A stretch of 64,000 nucleotides of DNA from Chitinophaga pinensis. Its GTDB lineage: Bacteria > Bacteroidota > Bacteroidia > Chitinophagales > Chitinophagaceae. The notes below the pieces were generated by a model. The model was given only the letters and a program-made list of their open reading frames with translations, had not been told where the DNA came from and did not search any database. This document shows positions 35,999-44,673 of this stretch, piece by piece. The DNA lies in assembly GCA_945876095.1 (NCBI GenBank), contig CAMCMP010000003.1:1-64000 (forward strand), read 5' to 3'. Numbering within the stretch: the first letter of the stretch is position 1; every line of letters starts with the position of its first letter. Both the position numbers and the translations under genes were made by a program.

Positions 35999-38026
35999 AT
36001 GATTAGTAATAAAAAAATATTTATATGGCTATTAGCATTATTGCTTTCGGGAAATAACTATGCACAAACTGTATGTACTGGCCTAGGACAAAATCCACAA
36101 ACCGCATTCCCTGTTTGTGGTACTGACACTTTCAAAATGGCATCTGTTCCAATCTGTGGAGATCGATTGGTTCCTGGTCCTTGCACTGCATCAATGGTTA
36201 CTGATAAAAATCCTTATTGGTATAAGTTTACTTGCTTCACTGCAGGCACCTTAGGTTTTTTAATTAAGCCCAATACTTTTTCTGATGACTATGACTGGCA
36301 ACTATTCGATGTCACTAACCGAAACCCAGCAGATGTTTACACAGATGCCAGTCTATTCGTATCCTGCAACTGGTCTGGTGAACCTGGAAATACAGGAGCA
36401 TCATCAGCAGGTACTTTAAACGTTGTATGTGGATCAACAGGTACCGGCCCACCTTTACCTCTTTTCAGCAAAATGCCCTCATTAATTCAAGGACATAATT
36501 ATTTATTATTAATTAGTCACTTCAGTAATTCACAAAGCGGATACTCATTATCGTTTGGAGGTGGAACCGCTAATATTACCGACCCCGTAATACCTAATTT
36601 ACTTAAAGCAAGAGCTGCCTGCGACGGTAGTAGTGTATCGGTAAAATTGAATAAAAAAATGAAGTGTAATAGTCTAGCATCCAACGGATCTGACTTTAGT
36701 ATTTCGCCTTCTATTGCTCCAATCACTAGCGCCATTGGAATTGGATGCAGTACTGGATTTGACATGGACTCTGTAGTACTTACCCTGGCTGGAAGAGTAC
36801 CTCCAGGTAATTACACTATCTATGTTCAAACAGGAACAGATGGAAATAATTTATTAGATAATTGTGATCGTGGATTCGTGAATGGTCAATCATTACCGGT
36901 AACTGTATATCCCTTAACTCCCACTCCGATGGACAGTATTTCAAAAATAGGATGTGCACCAAAATATTTAGAGTTGGTTTTTAAAGATCCTATGCTTTGT
37001 AACTCCATTGCAGCAGATGGTAGCGACTTTATTATCACCGGCCCTTATCCCACTTCAATTTTAGGAGCATCCGGAATTTGTAATTCAAATGGACTAACCC
37101 AAATAGTTAGAGTCAGTTTGTCATCACCCATACAAAAAGCAGGTACTTTTAAAATTATATTAAAAAATGGAACAGACGGCAATACGATTATAAATGAATG
37201 TGGCGTCCCAACTGTTGCAGGAGCAATGCTACAATTTATTACAATTGATACTGTTTCAGCAGACTTTAAGACTAACATTAAATACGGTTGTTTAGCTGAT
37301 ACTATCAATTATTTACATGATGGAAATAACGGAGTAAATAGTTGGAACTGGAGTTTTGATAATAACCTTAGCAGTACCCTAAAAGCAACTTCGCTGATTT
37401 GGTCAACCATCGGGGATAAGTATGCAACCCTAATCGTTACCAACGGAACTTGTTCGGACACTTCCTCCTCAATAATTACTTTAATAAAGAACAAAGTGAC
37501 TGCGGCCTTTGAATCTACTTCAGTTGTATGTCCAAGCGACCCTGCACAATTTATTGATAAGAGTTCAGGACCTGTAGTCAGCTGGGAATGGGATTTTGGC
37601 AATGGTAATACCAGCTCACTGAATACACCGCCCATTCAATTTTATCCCCCCTCAAATTCAATAAAAAATACTCCTATACAACTAATTGTAAAAAATATTG
37701 CTGGATGTCCAGATACTTTAATAAAGACAATTCAAGTAATAGGAAATTGCTATATCGCTATTCCAAAAGCCTTTTCTCCTAACAATGATGGACTAAATGA
37801 TTATCTATATCCAACCAACGCATACAAGGCAAAGGATTTAATATTTAGAGTTTATAACCGATTTGGACAAATCGTTTTTGAGACTCAAAATTGGAAAAAT
37901 AAATGGGATGGAACCTTTAATGGCAAACCTCAGGATCCAGGTACTTTTGTATGGTATCTTCAATATACTAATATTGATACGGGAAATCGAATTGAATTAA
38001 AGGGAAGCAGTATTTTAATTCGCTAA
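35999..38026 (+). CDS. Secreted cell-surface protein, T9SS type B cargo with PKD domains
   Basis: The 675-residue protein has a signal peptide (cleavage near NNYAQ). Residues ~30-200 form a Cys-rich N-terminal region. Then come two similar ~105-residue modules sharing the pattern C..S...GSDF.I and TGTDGNN/NGTDGNT, which look like an internal duplication. PKD-type modules follow, with NSWNWSFDNN and SWEWDFGNG. The last ~85 residues (PKAFSPNNDGLNDYLYP, VYNRFGQIVFE, WDGTFNGKPQDPGTFVWYL) are the gliding-motility-associated C-terminal domain that directs export and surface attachment by type IX secretion. Its substrate is unknown; adhesion or glycan binding is a guess from domain content. Confidence 0.88.
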   Translation: MISNKKIFIWLLALLLSGNNYAQTVCTGLGQNPQTAFPVCGTDTFKMASVPICGDRLVPGPCTASMVTDKNPYWYKFTCFTAGTLGFLIKPNTFSDDYDWQLFDVTNRNPADVYTDASLFVSCNWSGEPGNTGASSAGTLNVVCGSTGTGPPLPLFSKMPSLIQGHNYLLLISHFSNSQSGYSLSFGGGTANITDPVIPNLLKARAACDGSSVSVKLNKKMKCNSLASNGSDFSISPSIAPITSAIGIGCSTGFDMDSVVLTLAGRVPPGNYTIYVQTGTDGNNLLDNCDRGFVNGQSLPVTVYPLTPTPMDSISKIGCAPKYLELVFKDPMLCNSIAADGSDFIITGPYPTSILGASGICNSNGLTQIVRVSLSSPIQKAGTFKIILKNGTDGNTIINECGVPTVAGAMLQFITIDTVSADFKTNIKYGCLADTINYLHDGNNGVNSWNWSFDNNLSSTLKATSLIWSTIGDKYATLIVTNGTCSDTSSSIITLIKNKVTAAFESTSVVCPSDPAQFIDKSSGPVVSWEWDFGNGNTSSLNTPPIQFYPPSNSIKNTPIQLIVKNIAGCPDTLIKTIQVIGNCYIAIPKAFSPNNDGLNDYLYPTNAYKAKDLIFRVYNRFGQIVFETQNWKNKWDGTFNGKPQDPGTFVWYLQYTNIDTGNRIELKGSSILIR

Positions 38027-38029
38027 AAA

Positions 38030-39157
38030 TTAAATTGATTCTTTCAACATAGCAATCACCCAATCAATTTCTTCTGTGGTATTGTGTTTACTAAAACTAA
38101 ACCTAACAGCTACTTGATTAGGGTTACTATAAATAGCACGTATTACATGACTTCCTTGATCAGCACCCGATGCACAAGCGCTTCCTCCACTTGCACAGAT
38201 ATGATTGATATCAAGATTAAACAGCAACATCTCCGATTTTTCTGAAACTGGGAAACTCACATTCAAAATAGTGTACAAACTATTCTCTAGTGCATCTCCA
38301 TTAAAACTAATTTGAGGAATACATTTTTTCAACGCTTCATACATATATAACTTCAAGGAAAGTATGTACGCTCTGTCAACTTCAAAATTAGTAGTAGCTA
38401 TTTCCAATGCTTTTGAAAGCCCTACAATTCCATAGATATTTTCAGTGCCAGCCCGCATATTTCTTTCCTGTCCACCTCCATGTATTAGTGACTGAATCCT
38501 TATATTTTCATTGATATATAAAAAACCAGTTCCTTTTGGTCCATGAAATTTATGTGCTGAACCAGTTATAAAATGTACTGGTGTATTTCTTAAATCAAAA
38601 GGGAAATGACCTACCGATTGAACCGTATCGCTATGAAAAATAGCATTGTAGGAATTACATAAAGTACCCACCGCATTGAGATCTAGCATATTACCAATCT
38701 CGTTATTGACATGCATTAGCGTAACTAATGTTTTAACTGAAGAAGAGGATAATAATTTTTCGAGATCGTCTAAATCAATATGTCCATCGGGTAACAATTT
38801 TACAAAACTAACAGATACCTCACCTGCATTTTTTAAATAGTCTACTGTATGAGATACTGCATGATGCTCAATTTCAGAAGTTATGATATGCTTGCAACCT
38901 AAATTCCTCACGCAAGAGATTATCGCAGTATTACTACTTTCGGTACCTCCACTTGTGAAAAATATTTCTGCAGGATGGGCATTTAATATTTTAGCTACTG
39001 ATTTTCTAGCTTGCTCAATAGCCATTCTCGTTTCACGACCATAAGAGTAAATAGAAGAAGGATTGCCAAATTTTTCTGTTAAAAATGGCATCATTTCTTC
39101 TAGTACTAATGGGTCAATAGCAGTGGTAGCAGCATTATCTAAGTAAATTCTATTCAT
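38030..39157 (-). CDS. Cysteine desulfurase (NifS/IscS family)
   Basis: The 375-residue PLP enzyme draws sulfur from cysteine for Fe-S clusters or tRNA thiolation. IYLDNAATTAIDP opens the protein, TSGGTESSN binds PLP, the Schiff-base Lys is in GSAHKFHGPKGTGFLY (about residue 200), and the persulfide Cys is in ASGGSACASGAD. The SACASG loop suggests the IscS/NifS group rather than SufS. Start at MNRIYLD is preferred. The frame opens five codons earlier. Its stop is 3 bases from the stop of the convergent T9SS cargo gene, and no isc partners are adjacent. Confidence 0.93.
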   Translation of the reverse strand: MNRIYLDNAATTAIDPLVLEEMMPFLTEKFGNPSSIYSYGRETRMAIEQARKSVAKILNAHPAEIFFTSGGTESSNTAIISCVRNLGCKHIITSEIEHHAVSHTVDYLKNAGEVSVSFVKLLPDGHIDLDDLEKLLSSSSVKTLVTLMHVNNEIGNMLDLNAVGTLCNSYNAIFHSDTVQSVGHFPFDLRNTPVHFITGSAHKFHGPKGTGFLYINENIRIQSLIHGGGQERNMRAGTENIYGIVGLSKALEIATTNFEVDRAYILSLKLYMYEALKKCIPQISFNGDALENSLYTILNVSFPVSEKSEMLLFNLDINHICASGGSACASGADQGSHVIRAIYSNPNQVAVRFSFSKHNTTEEIDWVIAMLKESI

Positions 39158-39289
39158 AATTTCCAAAGCCATTGGAGAGTTTGCAATATTTTAAAAAGCT
39201 TATTGACCCTAGAAAGGAATAAAAAAATGAAGACTCCTAAAAATAAATCTAGTAATTCTTGCAATAAAAAATATACTACTAAATTCAGC

Positions 39290-40669
39290 TTACATTAATT
39301 CACTAATATCTTTCATTAATCTGTTTGCAATATTATCTGCCGTTGTTGAAAAATTACTTTCAGCATAGATACGAATAATTGGTTCCGTATTGCTAGTACG
39401 TAAATGTACCCAATCCTTATCAAACTCAATTTTCAAGCCATCCTCAATATTAATTGGACAGTTTTTATATTTATCCTTAATTTTTTCAAATATACCTTTC
39501 ACATCTACTCCATTTTCTAATTGAATCTTATTTTTACTAATGAAATAATCAGGATATGAATTACGTAGCTGTTTAACTGTTTTTTTTGTGTTAGCTAAAT
39601 GAGTTAAAAACAAAGCGATTCCTATCAAAGCATCCCTTCCGTAATGTAAATCTGGTACAATGATTCCACCATTTCCCTCTCCACCAATTACAGCATTTAC
39701 TGCTTTCATTTTATTAACAACATTTACCTCACCCACTGCACTGGCAAAATATTCACCACCATGCTTTTCGGTTATATCCCTCAATGCACGAGTAGATGAC
39801 ATATTAGAAACAGTATTGCCTTTACGACGACTTAAAACATAATCTGCAACTGCCACTAAAGTATACTCTTCTCCAAACATAGTTCCATCTTCACAAACAA
39901 AACAAAGTCGATCCACATCTGGATCTACCGCAATACCAATACTTGCCTTTTGTTTCAAAACTTCATTGCTTAGGCCAGTCAAATGCTCTGGTAAAGGTTC
40001 TGGATTATGAGCAAATTTGCCGTTCACTTCTCCATTTAAAATTTCAATTTCTTTTACTCCTAAAGCCTTTAACAAGGCAGGAACTGCTATTGCACCCGTA
40101 CTATTTACAGCATCAACTACTACTTTAAATTTAGCTTTTTTGATAGCTGCTACATCTACTAGTTCGTAATTTATTACAGCATCAATATGCTTATTTAAAA
40201 AAGTATCATTGAAAACGCTGCTACCTAATTTATCCACCGTGGCAAAAATAAAGTCTTCTTTTTCCGCAATATCCAATACTTTTTGCCCCTCTGCACTATT
40301 GATAAATTCACCCTTACTATTTAACAATTTTAATGCGTTCCATTCTTTTGGATTATGGCTAGCAGTAAGAATAATACCACCACCTGCATTTTCAAAAACA
40401 ACCGCCATTTCTACTGTAGGGGTAGTACTAAAATCTAAATCAATTACCTCTAAGCCTAGTGCCTGTAAAGTATTAATTACCAAATTTTTTACCATCTCTC
40501 CGCTAATTCTACCATCTCTTCCAACAATTATTTTTTTATTAGCCCCTTCTTTAATCAATAAGGTACCAAATGCTGCAGTAAATTTTACGATATCTACAGG
40601 GGTAAGATTATCACCAGTTTTACCTCCTATCGTTCCTCTTATACCAGAAATGCTTTTAATCAATGTCAT
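39290..40669 (-). CDS. glmM: Phosphoglucosamine mutase (or close phosphohexomutase)
   Basis: This 459-residue alpha-D-phosphohexomutase carries the phospho-Ser loop ILTASHNPKEWNALKL near residue 98, the metal-binding loop DPDVDRLCF, the sugar-binding loop GGEGNGGI and the phosphate-binding RTSNTEPIIRIYAE. The N-terminus KSISGIRGTIGG matches GlmM-type enzymes of Bacteroidota, which make glucosamine-1-phosphate for peptidoglycan and LPS. Phosphomannomutase activity cannot be excluded. The start MTLIKS is preferred over one four codons earlier. A -7 box lies just upstream. Confidence 0.88.
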   Translation of the reverse strand: MTLIKSISGIRGTIGGKTGDNLTPVDIVKFTAAFGTLLIKEGANKKIIVGRDGRISGEMVKNLVINTLQALGLEVIDLDFSTTPTVEMAVVFENAGGGIILTASHNPKEWNALKLLNSKGEFINSAEGQKVLDIAEKEDFIFATVDKLGSSVFNDTFLNKHIDAVINYELVDVAAIKKAKFKVVVDAVNSTGAIAVPALLKALGVKEIEILNGEVNGKFAHNPEPLPEHLTGLSNEVLKQKASIGIAVDPDVDRLCFVCEDGTMFGEEYTLVAVADYVLSRRKGNTVSNMSSTRALRDITEKHGGEYFASAVGEVNVVNKMKAVNAVIGGEGNGGIIVPDLHYGRDALIGIALFLTHLANTKKTVKQLRNSYPDYFISKNKIQLENGVDVKGIFEKIKDKYKNCPINIEDGLKIEFDKDWVHLRTSNTEPIIRIYAESNFSTTADNIANRLMKDISELM

Positions 40670-40695
40670 TCTTATAGTCAATTAATAATGAGCTG

Positions 40696-40703
40696 CAAAG
40701 ATA
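40696..40703 (-). promoter_or_regulatory. Candidate glmM -7 box
   Basis: CAAAGATA reads TATCTTTG on the minus strand, an exact TAnnTTTG match, 27 bases before the chosen start. Confidence 0.5.
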
Positions 40704-40818
40704 ACAAATTGAATACCGTTAAAAATTGGTTTTAGCAATATTTTAAATTATTATAATTTCTGTTTAATAAATTTAGGATGGTATAGATAAAAAGTAAAAA
40801 TATAGTATGGAAAGTATA

Positions 40819-40859
40819 TAACAAAGCCGTCGAGATAAATTTACTCGACGGCTTTGTTA
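40819..40859 (-). terminator. Terminator after accC
   Basis: Perfect 16-bp arms (TAACAAAGCCGTCGAG and its complement) with a 9-base loop, 29 bases past the accC stop. The T-rich ends of the stem give a U-rich 3' side (TTTGTTA) on the minus strand. It also insulates glmM. Confidence 0.75.
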
Positions 40860-40887
40860 AAATTTTAGAAATTATAATTTATTGAAA

Positions 40888-42228
40888 TTATACCATCTTA
40901 AAAGATTCCAAAAACTTAGTAGTGAAATTTCCACTCCGGAAATCTTCATTCTTCATCAGTTGCAAATGAAAGGGAATGGTAGTCTTAATTCCTTCAATAA
41001 CGTACTCACTTAATGCCCGATGCATCGTATCAATTGCTTCCTCTCTTGTTTGTGCAACAGTAATTAACTTACCTATCATGCTATCGTAATAAGGAGGAAT
41101 AACATAACCAGCATATACATGGCTATCTACTCGAACTCCATGTCCACCGGGAGTATGCAATACAGTAATTTTTCCTGGGCTTGGCCTAAAATCATTGTAA
41201 GGATCTTCTGCATTGATTCTACATTCAATTGCATGCATTTGAGGATAATAATTTTTGCCACTCACTTTATGTCCTGCAGCAATTTTAATTTGTTCTTTTA
41301 TCAAATCGTAACTCACTACTTCTTCAGTAACACAATGTTCAACTTGAATACGAGTATTCATTTCCATAAAGTAGAAGTTGCGATTTTTATCAACTAAAAA
41401 TTCAATTGTTCCAACACTCTCATAATTAATAGCACTAGCAGCTTTGATAGCAGCTTGACCCATTTCTTCTCTCAACTCAGGAGTCATAAATGGAGAAGGC
41501 GATTCTTCCACCAACTTTTGATGACGACGCTGAATAGAGCAATCCCTTTCACTTAAATGACAAACATTTCCAAATTGATCTCCTGCAATTTGTATCTCTA
41601 TATGTCTTGGCTCTTCCACAAATTTTTCCATATAAATACCATCGTTCTTAAACGACGCAGCTGCTTCAGTTTTAGCATTTTCAAATGCTTTTTCAAGTTC
41701 ACTTTCTTCCCATACCACGCGCATACCTTTACCACCACCTCCAGCTGTTGCCTTCAATATCACTGGATAACCTACCACCTTTGCAGCAAGCTCTTTGGCT
41801 TGTTCCACACTTTCCAATAATCCTCCACTACCCGGTACCACCGGTACCCCAGCCTTAATCATTGTTTCTTTAGCGGTAATCTTATCTCCCATCGCATTAA
41901 TCATATCTGGAGTAGGTCCAATAAACTTTACACCATGATCAGCACAAATCTGAGCAAACTTTGCATTCTCTGCAAGAAATCCATACCCAGGGTGAATTGC
42001 ATCTGCATTGGTAATTTCTGCAGCAGCCATAATATGCAATATATTAAGGTATGAATCCGCACTACTTGGTCTGCCAATACATACCGCCTCATCAGCAAAC
42101 TTTACATGCAAACTATCTTTATCAGCAGTAGAATAAACAGCAACCGTTTTAATCCCCATCTCTTTACAGGTTCGAATAACACGTAGGGCAATTTCTCCTC
42201 GGTTGGCAATCAATATTTTTTTGAACAT
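40888..42228 (-). CDS. accC: Acetyl-CoA carboxylase, biotin carboxylase subunit
   Basis: The 446-residue ATP-grasp enzyme carboxylates the biotin on BCCP. It starts [22 protein letters not shown] and has the Gly-rich ATP loop [14 protein letters not shown] (about residues 158-171), [19 protein letters not shown] and [13 protein letters not shown], with the catalytic residues intact. It lies 171 bases downstream of accB, the usual accB-accC order. The carboxyltransferase subunits are not in the window. Confidence 0.96.
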   Translation of the reverse strand: MFKKILIANRGEIALRVIRTCKEMGIKTVAVYSTADKDSLHVKFADEAVCIGRPSSADSYLNILHIMAAAEITNADAIHPGYGFLAENAKFAQICADHGVKFIGPTPDMINAMGDKITAKETMIKAGVPVVPGSGGLLESVEQAKELAAKVVGYPVILKATAGGGGKGMRVVWEESELEKAFENAKTEAAASFKNDGIYMEKFVEEPRHIEIQIAGDQFGNVCHLSERDCSIQRRHQKLVEESPSPFMTPELREEMGQAAIKAASAINYESVGTIEFLVDKNRNFYFMEMNTRIQVEHCVTEEVVSYDLIKEQIKIAAGHKVSGKNYYPQMHAIECRINAEDPYNDFRPSPGKITVLHTPGGHGVRVDSHVYAGYVIPPYYDSMIGKLITVAQTREEAIDTMHRALSEYVIEGIKTTIPFHLQLMKNEDFRSGNFTTKFLESFKMV

Positions 42229-42399
42229 AATGGCAAATTTGAAATTTTAAAACGGCTCAATTGATTAATACAGAAGTATTAAAATTCAGCCAAATCAAAA
42301 ATGAAGAAATTTAAAAAGAGACTAACTTTTGACTTCACACTAAAAAATATATGTTAGTTCAACTTTTCTCTTAGCGTCATTGACAAAACGTCAATTTAA

Positions 42400-42876
42400 C
42401 TAGCTAGGATCTACCAAAAATAATGGTTGATCAAACTCTACAGGACTGGCATCTTCAACCAAAATCTTGACTATTTTACCTTTTACCTCACTTTCTATTT
42501 CATTAAAAAGCTTCATAGCCTCAATGATACAAACTATTGAACCAACAATTACTTCATCCCCCTCATTTATAAAAATGGGCTTTCCTGGTCCAGACTGGCG
42601 ATAAAACGTACCAATCATTGGACTTTTAATAGTAATATAGTTGTCGGCTTTGGGAGCTGGAGCAGCTGCAGGTGAAGCAGTAACAGAATTAGTAGCTGGA
42701 CTAGGTGCAACTGGTGCCGCAAACATTGGAGCTTGCTGTCCACCTGCAATAATGTGCTGAACAGGATCTTTCTTTTGCTTTACAGTTATTTTAACCCCTT
42801 CTTCTTCTATGGTTATTTCTCCGATATTGGTTTTATTGATGAGCTTTACTAGCTCTTGAATTTGTTTGATATCCAT
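42400..42876 (-). CDS. accB: Biotin carboxyl carrier protein of acetyl-CoA carboxylase
   Basis: The 158-residue protein has an N-terminal helical segment, a Pro/Ala-rich flexible linker around residues 45-78, and a C-terminal biotinyl domain with the target Lys in IEAMKLFNEIES near residue 123. The thumb segment YRQSGPGKPIF is also present. It carries carboxyl-biotin between AccC and the carboxyltransferase. Its upstream region contains strongly phased A-tracts (42972-43056) that may bend DNA at its promoter. Confidence 0.95.
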   Translation of the reverse strand: MDIKQIQELVKLINKTNIGEITIEEEGVKITVKQKKDPVQHIIAGGQQAPMFAAPVAPSPATNSVTASPAAAPAPKADNYITIKSPMIGTFYRQSGPGKPIFINEGDEVIVGSIVCIIEAMKLFNEIESEVKGKIVKILVEDASPVEFDQPLFLVDPS

Positions 42877-42971
42877 AACGAGTCATTAAATGGTTTAGTT
42901 GATTACAAACGGGCGGCTAAGGTAGGTAATGATTTGTTAATAATCCAAGTTTTTAAAAAGAAAGAATTTAT

Positions 42972-43056
42972 AAAAAATGTCAAAAAAGCACCAAAAATGC
43001 CTAAAAATCAGTAAAAAATGGCAAAAATTGCCCAAAAAATAGCTAAAATAAAAAAA
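42972..43056. promoter_or_regulatory. Phased A-tracts: predicted curved DNA upstream of accBC
   Basis: Runs of 4-6 A begin at 42972, 42982, 42993, 43003, 43013, 43023, 43034 and 43045 and continue into another A6 at 43051. The repeat spacing of 10-11 bases equals one helical turn, the arrangement known to give strong intrinsic curvature. The block lies about 95-180 bases upstream of accB, right after the efp terminator region, and has no coding feature. A role in promoter activity or chromosome organisation is inference. Confidence 0.7.
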
Positions 43057-43085
43057 GGGAAAAATTTAAATTTTTCCCTTTTTTT
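43049..43085. terminator. Bidirectional terminator between efp and accB
   Basis: GGGAAAAATTT / AAATTTTTCCC is a perfect inverted repeat centred at 43067/43068, flanked by A-runs on the left and seven T on the right, so it can terminate on either strand. On the minus strand it would end the efp transcript. Confidence 0.75.
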
Positions 43086-43104
43086 GATATTTTTTGATTG
43101 CCTT

Positions 43105-43119
43105 GGGTAATCATTACCC
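43105..43119. promoter_or_regulatory. Perfect 15-base palindrome (possible operator)
   Basis: GGGTAATCATTACCC is 7+1+7, GC-capped in an AT-rich spacer between efp and its terminator. It resembles a dimeric repressor site, but its position inside the efp 3' region makes a regulatory role uncertain. Confidence 0.3.
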
Positions 43120-43195
43120 GTAAATTAACCGCGAAGTATAACCTCAAAATTGAAAGAATACTGCCCACATTCAACTCGGCTATATCGGCCTAAAA

Positions 43196-43762
43196 TTATT
43201 CTTTCACCCTTTCTACATATTCCCCTGTTTTAGTATTTACCCTGATTAATTCCCCTTCATTTACAAATAAAGGTACATTAACGGAAGCCCCAGTTTCAAC
43301 AGTGGCAGGTTTAAGCGTTTTGGTAGCTGTATCCCCCTTCATTCCAGGCTCACTATAAGTAACGAGTAAAACAATTTTATCAGGCAATTCAACACCCATT
43401 GGCATATCAGTTTCTCCATTGATTAAAACCGACACTTCCTGACCATCCTTTAAAAATTTAGGAGCATCCACCATCGTTTCAGGAACCGTAATCTGTTCAA
43501 AGGTTTCAATGTCCATAAAACTATAGCCCGTATCATCTTTATATAAATACTGATAAGCCTTCTTTTCTACCCTAACTGGGAAGATAGTTTCACCACTATT
43601 CCAAGTAAGTTCAATTGTACGAGAATTGTCTACCCCCTTCAATTTTGCCCATACTTTTGCAGCAGCTCGGGCTGTCTTGTTTTGCCCAAATTCTATTACA
43701 GTATATAGACTTCCATCTACTTTGATGATAAGTCCTGAACGTATGTCTGCTGTAGTTGCCAT
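43196..43762 (-). CDS. efp: Elongation factor P with an arginine loop tip
   Basis: The 188-residue three-domain protein rescues ribosomes stalled at polyproline. The KOW-like domain I, central OB domain and C-terminal OB domain (TLKPATVETGASVNVPLFV, EGELIRVNTKTGEY) are complete. The domain I loop that enters the peptidyl-transferase centre reads GQNKTARAAAKV, putting Arg32 where E. coli has the modified Lys34. The usual PGKG motif is missing, so Lys beta-lysylation as in E. coli cannot apply. A TACTTTTG box lies ~100 bases upstream. Confidence 0.94.
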   Translation of the reverse strand: MATTADIRSGLIIKVDGSLYTVIEFGQNKTARAAAKVWAKLKGVDNSRTIELTWNSGETIFPVRVEKKAYQYLYKDDTGYSFMDIETFEQITVPETMVDAPKFLKDGQEVSVLINGETDMPMGVELPDKIVLLVTYSEPGMKGDTATKTLKPATVETGASVNVPLFVNEGELIRVNTKTGEYVERVKE

Positions 43763-43860
43763 GTTTATTTAATTATTTGATGATGAGTATTGGTTAATAA
43801 TTCTTAAAAAATGTTTATCCAATAAATAGCCACCCAATTGAGTCCTTGTTTATTTGGCTG

Positions 43861-43868
43861 CAAAAGTA
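43861..43868 (-). promoter_or_regulatory. Candidate efp -7 box
   Basis: CAAAAGTA reads TACTTTTG on the minus strand, an exact TAnnTTTG match, about 98 bases before the efp start. Confidence 0.45.
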
Positions 43869-44008
43869 GGTATACTATCGCTAAATAGGAAATTTGGCTT
43901 CTAAATTCAGTTTTCCAGTTTTATTAGTTCAAATGTATCTATTTAATCATGGTTGGATCAACAAAAGAACTTTTGAGCAAAACTATTGATGAACTCAGCA
44001 TAAAATTT

Positions 44009-44016
44009 TAACTTTG
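44009..44016 (+). promoter_or_regulatory. Candidate -7 box of the TlpA-like gene
   Basis: TAACTTTG matches TAnnTTTG exactly, with ATTG at about 43985-43988 as a possible -33 element (20-base spacing). It ends 13 bases before the TTG start codon. Confidence 0.5.
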
Positions 44017-44029
44017 CCAAAAATTCAAA

Positions 44030-44527
44030 TTGAAAAAATACATTATTTTATCACTTCTTTCGATGTTTACAAACGGGTTATTTGCTCAAAATCAAAATCC
44101 TAATGATTATGTAAACAAATTTGTTTCATTACCCTATATTTCTGTTCATACAGTTCCAGACAGTTCTATTTTTAGCACTAAAAATTTAGCTAAGAATACT
44201 CCTTTTTTAATCATGTTCTTTAGCCCAGACTGTGATCATTGCCATAAACAAACTAATGAATTGCTGGCCTATAAAAAGGAATTGAAGGGGGTGAAAATAT
44301 TATTATTATCAGTAGCTCCTTATCAAGAGATAAAGAAATTTTACAAAGAATTTGGTTTAGCCTCCATGTCAAATATTAAGGTTGGCCAAGATGTAAATTT
44401 CAAATTAGGCATTACTTATAAAGTAAGTACCTATCCTTCTCTTTTCTTGTACGATCGAAGAGCTATTCTTGCAAAAGCATTTGTCGGAAATATAGGAGTA
44501 CCGGCTATTTTAGATGCATTAAAATAA
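44030..44527 (+). CDS. Secreted thioredoxin-like (TlpA/AhpC-type) protein
   Basis: The 165-residue protein has a signal peptide (cleavage near GLFAQ) and a thioredoxin fold with the active-site motif FSPDCDHCHKQ, a CxxC with Asp-His between the cysteines, near residues 65-75. TYPSLFLYD supplies the cis-Pro. It is expected to act in the periplasm as a thiol-disulfide reductant. The only start that keeps a full signal peptide is a TTG at 44030, unusual among its neighbours. It stands alone before mdh and its partner is unknown. Confidence 0.83.
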   Translation: MKKYIILSLLSMFTNGLFAQNQNPNDYVNKFVSLPYISVHTVPDSSIFSTKNLAKNTPFLIMFFSPDCDHCHKQTNELLAYKKELKGVKILLLSVAPYQEIKKFYKEFGLASMSNIKVGQDVNFKLGITYKVSTYPSLFLYDRRAILAKAFVGNIGVPAILDALK

Positions 44528-44673
44528 TTTATTAAAAATACGGGTTCAAATTTCAACTAGTAAATAATTATTTATTTTGGATGAATTAACTTCTGCATTA
44601 TTTTAAAATATAGGCTGAATGCCCTTAACTTTACAAATCAAATTAATTCCTTAATACAACTTAAATTTTAATT

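Noticed and set aside
43060..43085. Long A/T runs read as a possible phase-variable homopolymer tract
   Set aside because: The runs are the arms of a terminator hairpin and lie outside any gene or promoter spacer.
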